This document shows positions 40,927-50,462 of a DNA stretch of 64,000 nucleotides, in pieces. The stretch is taken from contig NZ_JAVDPZ010000009.1 of assembly GCF_031453995.1 (NCBI RefSeq), forward strand, positions 74,415-138,414, in the 5' to 3' direction. The position numbers and the translations under genes were made by a program. Below the pieces are notes generated by a model. It saw only the letters and a program-made list of their open reading frames with translations, ran no database searches and was not told the DNA's origin. Each line of letters begins with the position of its first letter. Within the stretch, counting starts at the first letter, position 1. This DNA is from Nitrobacter vulgaris. GTDB taxonomy: Bacteria > Pseudomonadota > Alphaproteobacteria > Rhizobiales > Xanthobacteraceae.

Positions 40927-42587
40927 AGGGCGCGATCCAGAAAATGGCCGGCCGGCGCGGGCTTCGGCTGCGGCGGCGCTCCCTCGCGGATGATGATATC
41001 CCCCGGCTGCAATTCGGCGCCGCTCAATGCCTGAGTGAGTTGCGAGGCGCCGGCGCGCAACCGGCTCGCGGTGGAAGGACGCTCGGCCCAGAGCCGCACC
41101 GTCGTGGTTTCCCCGGCCAGCGACACCAGCGCGTGAACCGGCCCTGCGGGTTCAACGTCGACTGAAAATCGTGCGCGCCAGACCCGCGTCGCTGTTTCTG
41201 TATTGTGACCGGCGGCGTCGCGCGAAACCTCAAACTGCGCAATGGCCGTGCCGGTTGCGACAGCAAATGGAATCTCGAAATTCCAGCGCGGCGTGGTCTG
41301 ATCGAGCCGCGCTCCCGCGGTATCGACGCGATCCGGAAGCGAGGCGATCTGCAACAACACCTGACGGGAAATCGCAGCATCAGTATCATCAAGCAGTCGT
41401 CGCGCGATCTCTTCCGACGATGCAGCCGATGACAATCCCGGCAACGCGACGGGCTGCGCGGTTGGCAATGCGCCGCCAAAGGGCGGCGACGGCGTGCTGG
41501 TACGCACGACAAAGACATGGTTCTCAGTGGGGCCGTTCGCTGGCCCATTCCTGAACGGCTGCGTAGCGGCCGCCGGATCGCCGTCGGGTCCGAGCGCCGC
41601 GCCGGGATCGTTGCTGATCCCTCGATTCTGAAGTACCTCCTGCAGAACGTTCAGGGCTGCACCCGCCGTGGCGGCGCGAAGCCCTGCATCCGATACTCGG
41701 GGAAATAATGTCTGGTTCGCAGGCGTATCCGGATCATCAGCTACAGCCAGGCGCGCCTGCGGCAGATACACATCCTGTGCGTCGATATCCGGCGACAGCG
41801 GCGGCGCGCCCGATGCCATCGGCGAAGCTGCCTGCTGCGCTTGTTGAGATCCTGCGCCCACGGCGGGCGGCGCACCGCGAGACATGTCCCCGACCGAGAT
41901 CGAAAGCGCCTCGCGGAGCACAAGCAACGCAGCCTTCATATCGGGTAGCGTATTGGCCGAGGCGGCAGGCTGCCCCGTCTTCAAGCCGGCCGCCAGCGAG
42001 GCTTCGAGAAAAAGGCCGGAGTTCCGGAACGCGGTCTTGATATCGCTCCCCGTAAGACCCGGATCGAGACCAGGCCGCAAAGCGAGCAGCCGGTCCAGAA
42101 CCTGTCGCACGTTAGGGGGCAGACTGCCAGAGCCGGCGGCTACCAGCAGGTTGGCGTAGAGCGGCGAAAGACTGCCTTGCCGCGCCGCCGCCGCTTGCGC
42201 CGCGGACGATACCGAGAGAGCTTCCAGCGCCGTCAGGAGGGGCGCCGGAGGAGCCTTGGCGCTTATCGTTGCAGCCGCAGCATCCGGCGTCAGTGTCAAC
42301 GCATCCGCCGGTCCGGCAGCATGCGTACCCGATGAGCCCTGATCCACAACCGCAAGCCGAAGCCCTTGCGCGGTCTGCGAGACCGCTAACCGCAGGGTCT
42401 GGCCGACTTGAAGCGGAATTTCCGACAGCACCTCGATCGCCAGATCGGCGATGGCAATACGGACGAGATTGTTGGCAAGGATTCCCTGGACCTTCACGTC
42501 AATCACCCTGCCGGGCTGCAGCACGGCTTCGGTTGCTGCGCCTTGCGCCGCGATGACCGGGAAAATCGGGTTGATCGAGATCGCCAT
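40923..42587 (-). CDS. FliK-like flagellar hook-length control protein
   Basis: A 554-residue protein. The N-terminal half has a beta-domain (QPGRVIDVKVQGILANNLVR, EIPLQVGQTLRLAVSQTAQG), a long Ala/Pro-rich linker, then a C-terminal Flg_hook-type domain (WNFEIPFAVATGTAIAQFEV, RVWRARFSVDVEPAGPVHAL, TVRLWAERPSTASRLRAGAS). The last two match the secreted hook-length control fold. It is paired with an FlhB-tail-like gene, away from a visible flagellar cluster. It could also act in another export system. Confidence 0.72.
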   Translation of the reverse strand: MAISINPIFPVIAAQGAATEAVLQPGRVIDVKVQGILANNLVRIAIADLAIEVLSEIPLQVGQTLRLAVSQTAQGLRLAVVDQGSSGTHAAGPADALTLTPDAAAATISAKAPPAPLLTALEALSVSSAAQAAAARQGSLSPLYANLLVAAGSGSLPPNVRQVLDRLLALRPGLDPGLTGSDIKTAFRNSGLFLEASLAAGLKTGQPAASANTLPDMKAALLVLREALSISVGDMSRGAPPAVGAGSQQAQQAASPMASGAPPLSPDIDAQDVYLPQARLAVADDPDTPANQTLFPRVSDAGLRAATAGAALNVLQEVLQNRGISNDPGAALGPDGDPAAATQPFRNGPANGPTENHVFVVRTSTPSPPFGGALPTAQPVALPGLSSAASSEEIARRLLDDTDAAISRQVLLQIASLPDRVDTAGARLDQTTPRWNFEIPFAVATGTAIAQFEVSRDAAGHNTETATRVWRARFSVDVEPAGPVHALVSLAGETTTVRLWAERPSTASRLRAGASQLTQALSGAELQPGDIIIREGAPPQPKPAPAGHFLDRAL

Positions 42588-42635
42588 GAAGCCTCGTTTT
42601 ACCCGTCAGGCTAACATCTGTGTCTAAACCTCTCC

Positions 42636-43421
42636 TTAACCGATTGGTCCAGCCCGCGCCCGAAGGACGGCAGCCGCGGCCCGAAAATCGACCAAACGCG
42701 ACGCCCTCTGGACGGCCGCCTCCTCATCGATGCCCCATTGCTCGCTGTTCCAGTCCTCATCGACGTGGGCGGCGGCCCAGACCTCGTCCGCATCCAGCCG
42801 CCCGGCCATTAAAGCGAGAGCGAGCAGCACGGAGCCGGTCAACGTCGTCACGACATGCAGCGCCCCAACCACCCAAGGGTCTGACGGTAGCGCCTTGCGC
42901 GCGGCTGCGACCGCCTGAGCCGGTTGACGGACATGCACGATGCCCTCGGTCAGGATGAAACGCGCTTCCAATGTTTCGGCGGCCCAGAAAAGCACGCGGT
43001 CCCAATGTGCGGTTTCGCGAGCCACCAGCGCGTCGGGGTGGCCGGCGCGATAGAACAGGAGGTCCGTTTCGAGATACTTGGCAATATCCTCAACCACTGC
43101 GTCGACACGACCGGTTACGCCGTCGATGATGCTGTTGGCGAGCCGCGTCAGCGGCATGGTCATGGGGTTGATGACGTCCCGTTGCGCCTCCCATTCCGCG
43201 GCCATGGTCTCGGCAATCTCGCGTGCAGGCGCCGCCAGCACGTTACGTGACGGCGTGCGAACCGGTCTGTCGTCGAGCAGGACGGCGAACCCTTCCGGCG
43301 TCTCCCTCACGCTCGCGGAGGTATAGAAACGGTTGCGGTGCCCGGCTCGCGCAGAATTGCGTACCGATTCTTCCGGGTTGAGCGACGAGGAGCCAAGATC
43401 TTCGTCAAACAATTCACGCAT
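42636..43421 (-). CDS. ATP12-family F1-ATPase assembly chaperone
   Basis: A 261-residue chaperone that holds the F1 alpha subunit during ATP synthase assembly. Features: RFYTSASVRETPEGFAVLLD, DRPVRTPSRNVLAAPAREIA, EWEAQRDVINPMTMPLTRLA, DLLFYRAGHPDALVARETAH, HVVTTLTGSVLLALALMAGR, DEVWAAAHVDEDWNSEQWG. Typical length for alphaproteobacterial ATP12. It lies next to the RluC gene on the same strand, possibly in one transcript. Confidence 0.9.
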   Translation of the reverse strand: MRELFDEDLGSSSLNPEESVRNSARAGHRNRFYTSASVRETPEGFAVLLDDRPVRTPSRNVLAAPAREIAETMAAEWEAQRDVINPMTMPLTRLANSIIDGVTGRVDAVVEDIAKYLETDLLFYRAGHPDALVARETAHWDRVLFWAAETLEARFILTEGIVHVRQPAQAVAAARKALPSDPWVVGALHVVTTLTGSVLLALALMAGRLDADEVWAAAHVDEDWNSEQWGIDEEAAVQRASRLVDFRAAAAVLRARAGPIG

Positions 43422-43471
43422 GGCATACTCTCATATCGCCCTGAGGTCGGCCCCGACGCAACGGCACGGAC

Positions 43472-44731
43472 CTACTCCTCCGGCGCGTGCTCGATCGGAT
43501 CGAACCGGTCGGCTTCAAGACCGAGCAGATTCCAGGATTGCAACATGTGTGGCGGCAGCGGCGCCGTGACGTCTATGACGCCGCCCCGCGGATGCGGAAT
43601 CACGATGCGGCGCGCCAGCAGATGCAGCCGTTTCTGAAGACCTCCAGGCAATTGCCAGTTTTCCTTATTGAAATACTTCGGATCGCCGACGATGGCATGA
43701 TTGATATGCGCCATGTGCGCGCGGAGTTGATGGGTCCGGCCCGTGACAGGCTTCAGCGATACCCAGGCGAGCTTCTGCGCCGAGGTTTCCACCACCGCGT
43801 AGTAGGTCACCGCGTGGCTCGCGCCCTCGTCGCCATGCGCGGCGACCCGCATGATCGACTCCTCCTCATTCTCTTCCTTGGCGAGATAGGTCGAGATACG
43901 GCCCTGCTTCGGCTTTGGCACGCCCGCGACCAACGCCCAGTAAATCTTGCGCGCTGAACGATGGCGGAACGCGCCGGTCAGCGCCGTGGCCGCGAAACGC
44001 GTCTTGGCCACCAGCAGACAGCCGGCCGTCTCGCGATCCAGCCGGTGCACGAGGCGCGGTCGCTGCCCTTTTGCGTCGCGCATCGTTTCCAGCATCCCGT
44101 CGATGTGCCGCGACAGGCCGGATCCGCCCTGCACCGCAAGCCCGGCCGGCTTGTTCAGCACCATGACGTCAGCGTCCTCGAACAGCACCATCTTCTGCAA
44201 TTCGTCGCGTGTCTTTGCCTCGGCCTCGGACAGATGAGCCGTGGCCTTCGGCGTGTCGAGCTTGAGCGGAGGGATGCGGACCTTGTCGCCTTCGCCTATG
44301 CGATCCTTGCTGTCGGCGCGCTTGCCGTTCACGCGCAACTCGCCTTTGCGGACAATGCGCTGAATGTGGGAGAATGACAGACCGGGAAAGCGTGCTTCAA
44401 GAAAGCGATCGACGCGCATGTTGGCTTCATCGGCCGTCACCGCGACAGTCTGGACCTTGGTCGGCAGAAGCGCTGGTTCGGGTTTAGGTTTAGTCGGCTT
44501 TTCGGCGAAACATGCAGAGTCGGGCGGCGTACCTGCGCGCTGCGGCCTGCCCGGCCGAGTCCCCTGCCACCGCTCGCCCGATGATCGCTCAGCGACGCCA
44601 CGGCCTTTCCGGCTCGCCCCTTTTTCTGGACGAGCAACTTTGGCCGAAGCGCTTTTCGCCGAAGCGCCTTTAACGCGTTCGCTCCCGCGACCGCCGGACT
44701 TCGCTAACGGTCGCCTGACTCGCCGGCTCAT
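43472..44731 (-). CDS. RluC-type pseudouridine synthase with long basic N-terminus
   Basis: A 419-residue RNA modification enzyme. An S4 domain (MRVDRFLEARFPGLSFSHIQ, RIVRKGELRVNGKRADSKDR) is followed by the catalytic domain with RLVHRLDRETAGCLLVAKTR (Asp nucleophile in HRLD) and GRTHQLRAHMAHINHAIVGD. The first 95 residues are an Arg/Lys/Ala/Gly-rich, low-complexity tail, likely RNA-binding. The true start may be later. RluC modifies three 23S rRNA sites in E. coli; the exact target here is not known. Confidence 0.87.
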   Translation of the reverse strand: MSRRVRRPLAKSGGRGSERVKGASAKSASAKVARPEKGASRKGRGVAERSSGERWQGTRPGRPQRAGTPPDSACFAEKPTKPKPEPALLPTKVQTVAVTADEANMRVDRFLEARFPGLSFSHIQRIVRKGELRVNGKRADSKDRIGEGDKVRIPPLKLDTPKATAHLSEAEAKTRDELQKMVLFEDADVMVLNKPAGLAVQGGSGLSRHIDGMLETMRDAKGQRPRLVHRLDRETAGCLLVAKTRFAATALTGAFRHRSARKIYWALVAGVPKPKQGRISTYLAKEENEEESIMRVAAHGDEGASHAVTYYAVVETSAQKLAWVSLKPVTGRTHQLRAHMAHINHAIVGDPKYFNKENWQLPGGLQKRLHLLARRIVIPHPRGGVIDVTAPLPPHMLQSWNLLGLEADRFDPIEHAPEE

Positions 44732-44914
44732 TAGTTCCTCTGGAGTTTAGTTCTTCTGCCTCGACTCAACTTTAAGCCTTAGTCATATTCGTCTGATCGA
44801 GCTTCGAAAACGGCCCCACTTTTCAGATCACGCTCTGTTCACCCACAAGTGTGGGTAGCGCAGAAGCCCGGCAGCGTCACGGTGAAATCAAGTCGCTTGC
44901 CAAGCATCCGACCG

Positions 44915-45610
44915 CTATGGGCAAGCCCCCTGCCTCTTCAGCAACACGAGGTCGATCATCGCCCCGCGCGAAAGCTTGAGTTTATTGGCTTCGCCTGCGG
45001 CCGCACATGCGCCCGCGGCATCGTCCGTCTGCAACCGCGCAAGTCCAAGGCTGACCCATCCATCGGCGAATTCCGGTGCGTCGCGCACGCCTTCCTCCAG
45101 GATCGTTTTTGCCTCAGCCGGACGCTTGGCCTTCAACAGCAAGCGCCCGTAATCAGCTTTCAGCGTTCGCCGCGGCTTCGGTTGTCGCAACGCAATCTTG
45201 AACAGCTCTTCGGCATATTCGAGATCGCCGAACCGCGCCGCCGTGATCACCGCAAAGCCTTGGTAGATCTCGCTCCGCTCAGGAGCAAGCAGCCAAGCCT
45301 GATTGAATCGCTTGGCCGCTTCCGACAAGTCACCGCGATCCATATGAGCCCAGCCCCGCTCAATAGCTGCAGCGGAAACCGCCTCGCGCGAACCCATCTC
45401 ATCCGACGCCGCCAGAAAGTCGGCATCGGTCTTTTGCTGTTCGGGAGTTTTCTCCGAGAAACCATAGAACGGCTGTTCATCCATCCGCGCCGGGAACGTC
45501 TTCTTCGTCACCGTCACGCCCGGAGCAACTTCGACCATCTCGGCGCGCGCCGCATTCGTGATGCCAAGCAGCACCAATGCCAACAGCCATCGGGTAATAT
45601 GTCTTCGCAT
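44915..45610 (-). CDS. exported TPR-repeat protein
   Basis: A 231-residue protein with a signal peptide (RWLLALVLLGITNAARAE) and TPR-like helices: AAIERGWAHMDRGDLSEAAK, RFNQAWLLAPERSEIYQGFA, EYAEELFKIALRQPKPRRTL, LLLKAKRPAEAKTILEEGVR, DGWVSLGLARLQTDDAAGAC. It probably acts as an envelope scaffold. The ATG at 45610 begins the signal peptide; the frame is open 14 codons further. It lies between rarA and rluC. No specific role can be given. Confidence 0.78.
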   Translation of the reverse strand: MRRHITRWLLALVLLGITNAARAEMVEVAPGVTVTKKTFPARMDEQPFYGFSEKTPEQQKTDADFLAASDEMGSREAVSAAAIERGWAHMDRGDLSEAAKRFNQAWLLAPERSEIYQGFAVITAARFGDLEYAEELFKIALRQPKPRRTLKADYGRLLLKAKRPAEAKTILEEGVRDAPEFADGWVSLGLARLQTDDAAGACAAAGEANKLKLSRGAMIDLVLLKRQGACP

Positions 45611-45718
45611 CGCCTGCACCTGTTTACGCCTCGCACCTTGTCGGAGCGTCATAAGCCACCCCGTTTTGAAACAGCCTTACGACCGTGGATCGACAGCGTG
45701 TTGACGTCGATGAAGTCG

Positions 45719-47050
45719 TCACGACGAGCGCTCCCGGCGCAGTTTCGCCCAGTAGTCCATGCGCTTGCGGATTTCGCGCTCGAACCCCCGATCCGGCGGA
45801 TCATAGAATGTCCGGCGGCCGAGCATCTCCGGGAAGTAATCCTGTCCGGAAAACGCATCGGGCATGTCGTGATCGTATTGGTAGCCGCCGCCGTAACCTT
45901 CGGATTTCATCAGACCGGTCGGCGCGTTGAGGATGTGCTTCGGCGGCAAGAGAGAACCGGCGTCCTTCGCGACGCGCATCGCCGCGCCGAACGCTTTGTA
46001 GGCGGCGTTGGACTTCGGCGCGGTGGCCAGATAGATCACCGCCTGCGCGATCGCGAGTTCGCCTTCCGGTGAGCCGAGAAAATCATAGGCATCCTTGGCC
46101 GCGTTGCAGATCACCAGCGCCTGCGGATCCGCCAGCCCGATATCCTCGACTGCCATTCGCACCACGCGGCGCGCGAGAAATAACGGGTCCTCGCCGGCCT
46201 CGAGCATCCGCGCCAGATAGTACAGCGCCGCATCGGGATCGGAGCCGCGCACCGACTTGTGCAAGGCAGAAATCAAGTTGTAGTGGCCGTCGGCGGATTT
46301 GTCGTAGATCGGCGCGCGGCGCTGCAGCACGCCCTGCAACTGCTCGGCATTGAAGACCTCGCCCTCGCGCGCCGACCGCCAGACTTCCTCGACCAGCGTC
46401 AGCGCGGCGCGGCCGTCGCCGTCGGCCATGCGCACCAGCGCCGAGCGCGCCTCAGCATCGAGCGGCAACGGCTTGCCCTCGACCTGTTCGGCGCGAGCGA
46501 ACAATTTCTCGATCGCCTCCCAGTCGAGCGAACGGAACACAAGCACGCGAGCCCGCGACAACAACGCCGCGTTCAGTTCGAACGATGGGTTCTCAGTGGT
46601 TGCACCGACCAAAATGACGGTTCCGTCCTCCATGACAGGCAGAAACGAATCCTGTTGCGCGCGATTGAAACGATGCACCTCGTCGACGAACAGGAGCGTT
46701 CCCGTCCCCGACTCGCGGCGCGCGCGGGCGGCGTCGAACGCCTTCTTCAGATCTGCGACACCGGAGAACACCGCCGACAGTTGCTCGAAATGCAGCGCGG
46801 TCGCATTCGCCAGCAGCCGCGCCACTGTCGTCTTTCCGGTCCCCGGCGGTCCCCAGAAGATGAGCGAGCCTAGCGTGCGGGTTTCCAGCATCCGGGTCAG
46901 CGCGCCGTTCAATCCAAGAATGTGATCCTGCCCGACCACGTCCGACAGCGTCTGCGGTCGCAGCTTGTCCGGCAGTGGATGCGGCGCATCACGTTCCAGA
47001 CCCGCCGCGGAGAACAGGCTGTTGGAGGCGCGCTGGCGGTTCGGGCTCAT
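45719..47050 (-). CDS. rarA: replication-associated recombination protein A
   Basis: A 443-residue AAA+ ATPase acting at stalled replication forks. Features: PLPDKLRPQTLSDVVGQDHI, Walker A in FWGPPGTGKTTVARLL, Walker B in LLFVDEVHRFNRAQQDSFLP, sensor 1 in LVGATTENPSFELNAALLSR, and the C-terminal tetramerisation part (SALHKSVRGSDPDAALYYLA, RMLEAGEDPLFLARRVVRMA). Its start overlaps the stop of the DegP-like gene by four bases, an operon. Length is right for RarA/MgsA. Confidence 0.94.
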   Translation of the reverse strand: MSPNRQRASNSLFSAAGLERDAPHPLPDKLRPQTLSDVVGQDHILGLNGALTRMLETRTLGSLIFWGPPGTGKTTVARLLANATALHFEQLSAVFSGVADLKKAFDAARARRESGTGTLLFVDEVHRFNRAQQDSFLPVMEDGTVILVGATTENPSFELNAALLSRARVLVFRSLDWEAIEKLFARAEQVEGKPLPLDAEARSALVRMADGDGRAALTLVEEVWRSAREGEVFNAEQLQGVLQRRAPIYDKSADGHYNLISALHKSVRGSDPDAALYYLARMLEAGEDPLFLARRVVRMAVEDIGLADPQALVICNAAKDAYDFLGSPEGELAIAQAVIYLATAPKSNAAYKAFGAAMRVAKDAGSLLPPKHILNAPTGLMKSEGYGGGYQYDHDMPDAFSGQDYFPEMLGRRTFYDPPDRGFEREIRKRMDYWAKLRRERSS

Positions 47051-48441
47051 CCGCCTAGCATGACTTGAATCTGCTGGCCTCCACGCATCAGCGTGATACG
47101 CCAGAGCCGCCTCGCTTCGCGAACGGCCTGTTCGAGATCGGCCGTCTTAACGATCTTCTTGTTGTTGACCGCGAGGATGATGTCGCCTTTCCTGAAGCCG
47201 ACATTCGCGGCCATTCCATTGTCCGCCAATGCGATGACCACGACCCCTTCGGCACCGTAATCGAGATGAAGTTCGTCGGCCAGCGCCGGCGAGATATTCG
47301 CAACCTTGGCGCCTTGAAATGGTGATGGCGCGGTGATCGCCAACTCGTCGCGACCGGTGTCCGGCGCCGCCTCGAGCGGAACGGTAAGCTTGATCGGCCT
47401 CCCATTGCGTTGGACTTCCAATTGCGATGTGCCGCCGAGCGGACGCGTCGCAAACCGATAGTCAAACGCATTGGGGTCCTCGACAGGCTGTCCGTCGATC
47501 AAGACGATCAGGTCGGATAGTTTGAGACCGGCACGCGCCGCCGGACTTCCAACCGCAACGCTAGCCACCAGCGCACCGGCCGGCGCCTTGAGGCCGATGG
47601 TTTCGGCAATCTCCGGGGTTATCGTTTGCAGCCGCGCTCCGAGCCAGGGCCGCTGCACCGCCTTGCCACCATTCTTGGCGGATGCCACGACAACCCGCAC
47701 CATGTTTGCCGGAATGGCGAAGCCGATGCCCTGCGACCCTCCGGAGCGCGAGAAAATTGCGGTGTTGATACCTGCGAGACGACCCGTGATGTCAACCAGC
47801 GCCCCACCCGAGTTTCCCGGATTGATCGCCGCATCGGTCTGGATGAAGAACTGATAGTCTGTAATTCCCACCTGCGTGCGCGCCAACGCCGAAACAATGC
47901 CGTGCGTCACAGTCTGCCCGACGCCGAATGGGTTCCCAATCGCCATGACGAGGTCTCCGACCTGCAACTCATCCGAATTCGCGAAATCGAGCGTCGGGAA
48001 CTTCTCATGCACATCCTTCAGCCGCAGGACCGCAAGGTCGGTCCGCGTGTCCTTGAGCACGATCTCGGCCTCGAACTCGCGCTTGTCCGGCAGCGCGATC
48101 TTGACCTGGTCGGCACCCTCAATCACGTGATTGTTTGTCACGACAAGGCCGGACGGATCGACCATCACGCCTGAGCCGAGCGAGCGCTGCATCTGTTCCG
48201 GCTGCCCGCCCGGAACGCCAAAGAACCGGCGGAAGACCGGATCCTCGAGCAATGGATGGCGATGCTGGATCACCTTGGCGGCATAGACATTGACGACAGC
48301 CGGCGTCACCCGCTGCACGATCGGTGCATAGGAAAGCCGCAATTCGGCCTGGGAGGCCGGAACGTGGCGGTCCTGAGCATGACCAGGCGCCGGCATCGTC
48401 AGAGCGAGGAATAGCGGGGCGAACAGGCGGAACGACGTCAT
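47047..48441 (-). CDS. DegP/DegQ-like periplasmic serine protease
   Basis: A 464-residue trypsin-like protease with two PDZ domains. The signal peptide is RLFAPLFLALTMPAPGHAQ. Catalytic residues: His in VVTNNHVIEGADQV, Asp in KDTRTDLAVLRLKD, Ser in DAAINPGNSGGALVDITGRL. The PDZ domains follow (LIVLIDGQPVEDPNAFDY; VGFRKGDIILAVNNKKIVKT). I start at the ATG 48441, where the signal peptide begins, not 20 codons earlier. It is coupled to rarA by ATGA. Confidence 0.92.
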   Translation of the reverse strand: MTSFRLFAPLFLALTMPAPGHAQDRHVPASQAELRLSYAPIVQRVTPAVVNVYAAKVIQHRHPLLEDPVFRRFFGVPGGQPEQMQRSLGSGVMVDPSGLVVTNNHVIEGADQVKIALPDKREFEAEIVLKDTRTDLAVLRLKDVHEKFPTLDFANSDELQVGDLVMAIGNPFGVGQTVTHGIVSALARTQVGITDYQFFIQTDAAINPGNSGGALVDITGRLAGINTAIFSRSGGSQGIGFAIPANMVRVVVASAKNGGKAVQRPWLGARLQTITPEIAETIGLKAPAGALVASVAVGSPAARAGLKLSDLIVLIDGQPVEDPNAFDYRFATRPLGGTSQLEVQRNGRPIKLTVPLEAAPDTGRDELAITAPSPFQGAKVANISPALADELHLDYGAEGVVVIALADNGMAANVGFRKGDIILAVNNKKIVKTADLEQAVREARRLWRITLMRGGQQIQVMLGG

Positions 48442-48804
48442 GAATTCACTCCCGGGGTCAGGACCGCAGATATAGGCTTCGCTAACCTTCAAGAGAAGCA
48501 AAAGACGCTTTTTTCACGTCCGCGACGTCGCGCGGATGCCAAGACAGAACGCCATGTCATCGTCTGCACGCACATGATCGTCGCGACAGCACAACCACAC
48601 ACATCGCGAGTCCATCACAGACGCCGCGAAGTGCCGCACAAATCGGAACCACCTGCCGCATCCCCGTAATGGAAGCCTTTTAGCGTGCGCACCTACGCGA
48701 ACGGTGTCCACTTCGCTCGAAACGCTCTCTAGGGCAGGCTCGAACCAACAAAAAAGCGGCGCCCCACGATGCGCCGCCTTTCTAAGTTTTAAAAGATGTC
48801 GAGC
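48442..48804. other. intergenic region between rplQ and the DegP-like gene
   Basis: About 360 bp without a gene. It holds the rplQ terminator near 48750-48780 and the presumed DegP-like promoter. Confidence 0.5.
48749..48781 (-). terminator. terminator of the ribosomal protein operon
   Basis: On the minus strand GGCGGCGC - ATCGTGGG - GCGCCGC is followed by TTTTTTG. It lies just after the rplQ stop (48805) and is a strong intrinsic terminator. Confidence 0.8.
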
Positions 48805-49218
48805 TTACGCGGCTTCCGAAGCTTCCTGCACCGGCCCGGAGTCCTGGCCCTTGGCATCGACGTCGCGATCGACGAACTCGATCACTGCCATCGGCGCATT
48901 ATCGCCGTATCGGAATCCGGCCTTGATAATGCGGGTATACCCACCATGACGGTCCTTGTAGCGCGGCGCCAACACGTCGAACAGCTTCTTCACCTGATCG
49001 ACGTCGCGCATCTCGCTGATCGCCTGACGGCGCTTGTCGAGGCCACCCTTCTTGCCGAGGGTCACCAGTTTTTCGACGATCGGACGTAGTTCTTTTGCCT
49101 TCGGCAGCGTGGTGACAATCTGCTCGTGCTTGATAAGCGCCGCCGCCATATTGGCGAACATCGCCTTGCGATGCTCCGCGGTGCGATTGAGCTTCCGGTG
49201 AACCTTACCATGACGCAT
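48805..49218 (-). CDS. rplQ: 50S ribosomal protein L17
   Basis: A 137-residue large-subunit protein near the exit tunnel. It starts MRHGKVHRKLNRTAEHRKAM, then FANMAAALIKHEQIVTTLPK, AKELRPIVEKLVTLGKKGGL, and RFGDNAPMAVIEFVDRDVDA-like end. Last gene of the alpha operon, directly after rpoA. A classic hairpin terminator lies downstream. The length is typical; the extra C-terminal tail is common in alphaproteobacteria. Confidence 0.97.
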   Translation of the reverse strand: MRHGKVHRKLNRTAEHRKAMFANMAAALIKHEQIVTTLPKAKELRPIVEKLVTLGKKGGLDKRRQAISEMRDVDQVKKLFDVLAPRYKDRHGGYTRIIKAGFRYGDNAPMAVIEFVDRDVDAKGQDSGPVQEASEAA

Positions 49219-49334
49219 TGATGTGATCCTCAGTCTTGTTCGGTTGCGACTGCTCGGCGGTCGCGCTGCTCAGGTGGGCTGCCTGCGTTCGCCCTATTTT
49301 GGGTTTCTCTCCCCCACTCCGGGGAAGAGATCAC

Positions 49335-50366
49335 TCAGTAATGGTCCTCGAAGCGTTTTGCCAGCTCGTCTATATTTTCCGGCGGCCAGCCCGGCACTTC
49401 CATGCCGAGATGCAGACCCATCTGGGCCAGCACTTCCTTGATCTCATTCAGCGACTTGCGTCCGAAGTTCGGGGTGCGCAGCATCTCCGCTTCCGACTTC
49501 TGCACCAGATCGCCGATGTAAACGATGTTGTCGTTCTTCAGGCAATTTGCGGAACGTACCGACAGCTCCAGTTCGTCCACTTTCTTGAGGAACGCCGGAT
49601 TGAACGCCAGATCCGGAATGATCTCGGTGGCGACTTCTTTGCGCGGCTCCTCGAAGTTGACGAAGACGTTGAGTTGATCTTGCAGAATACGCGCGGCGAA
49701 GGCCACGGCATCCTCGGGCGTCACCCCGCCATTCGTTTCGATGGTCATGGTCAGTTTGTCGTAGTCGAGAATCTGACCCTCGCGAGTGTTTTCGACCTTG
49801 TAGGATACCTTGCGCACCGGCGAATACAGGCTATCAACCGGTATCAGTCCGATCGGCGCATCCTCGGGCCGATTACGCTCGGCGGCAACATAACCCTTGC
49901 CGGAGGCAACCGTGAATTCCATGCGAATCTCGGCGCCATCGTCGAGGGTGCAGATCTGAAGGTCGGGATTAAGCACCACGATGTCGCCGACGGTCTGGAT
50001 GTCACCTGCGGTGACGCTACCGGGACCCTGCTTCTTCACGACCATGCGCTTGGGGCCTTCCCCCTGCATCTTGATCGCGATGTCCTTGATATTCAGCACG
50101 ATGTCGGTGACGTCCTCGCGAACGCCCGCGATCGAGGAGAATTCGTGTAGAACGCCATCGATGTGTACCGACTGCACCGCGGCGCCTTGCAGCGAGGACA
50201 GCAGGATTCGGCGTAGCGCGTTACCGAGTGTCTGGCCAAAACCGCGCTCAAGCGGCTCGGCAATCAGGGTTGCAAAGCGCGAGGGATCGCTGCCGGGAAC
50301 GACCTGCAGCTTGTTCGGCCGAATGAGCTCTTGCCAATTTTTCTGGATCGTCACTGTTTCACCCAT
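49335..50366 (-). CDS. rpoA: RNA polymerase subunit alpha
   Basis: A 343-residue core RNA polymerase subunit. The N-terminal domain (FATLIAEPLERGFGQTLGNA, LRRILLSSLQGAAVQSVHID) dimerises and builds the enzyme; the C-terminal domain (FLKKVDELELSVRSANCLKN, IGDLVQKSEAEMLRTPNFGR, SLNEIKEVLAQMGLHLGM) binds UP elements and activators. Lies between rpsK and rplQ as in most bacteria. Complete. Confidence 0.98.
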   Translation of the reverse strand: MGETVTIQKNWQELIRPNKLQVVPGSDPSRFATLIAEPLERGFGQTLGNALRRILLSSLQGAAVQSVHIDGVLHEFSSIAGVREDVTDIVLNIKDIAIKMQGEGPKRMVVKKQGPGSVTAGDIQTVGDIVVLNPDLQICTLDDGAEIRMEFTVASGKGYVAAERNRPEDAPIGLIPVDSLYSPVRKVSYKVENTREGQILDYDKLTMTIETNGGVTPEDAVAFAARILQDQLNVFVNFEEPRKEVATEIIPDLAFNPAFLKKVDELELSVRSANCLKNDNIVYIGDLVQKSEAEMLRTPNFGRKSLNEIKEVLAQMGLHLGMEVPGWPPENIDELAKRFEDHY

Positions 50367-50462
50367 GCCATCAACATCGCTGGCGTTGGAGGACGCGGAT
50401 CAATCCGCGCAATAAGATAAAAACCTCGAATTGGCGGAACAACAAACCGCCACTGTCGAGTA

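Noticed and set aside
44849..46072. 407-codon plus-strand frame opposite the TPR gene and rarA
   Set aside because: The minus strand carries recognisable TPR and AAA+ motifs there; the plus frame has none.
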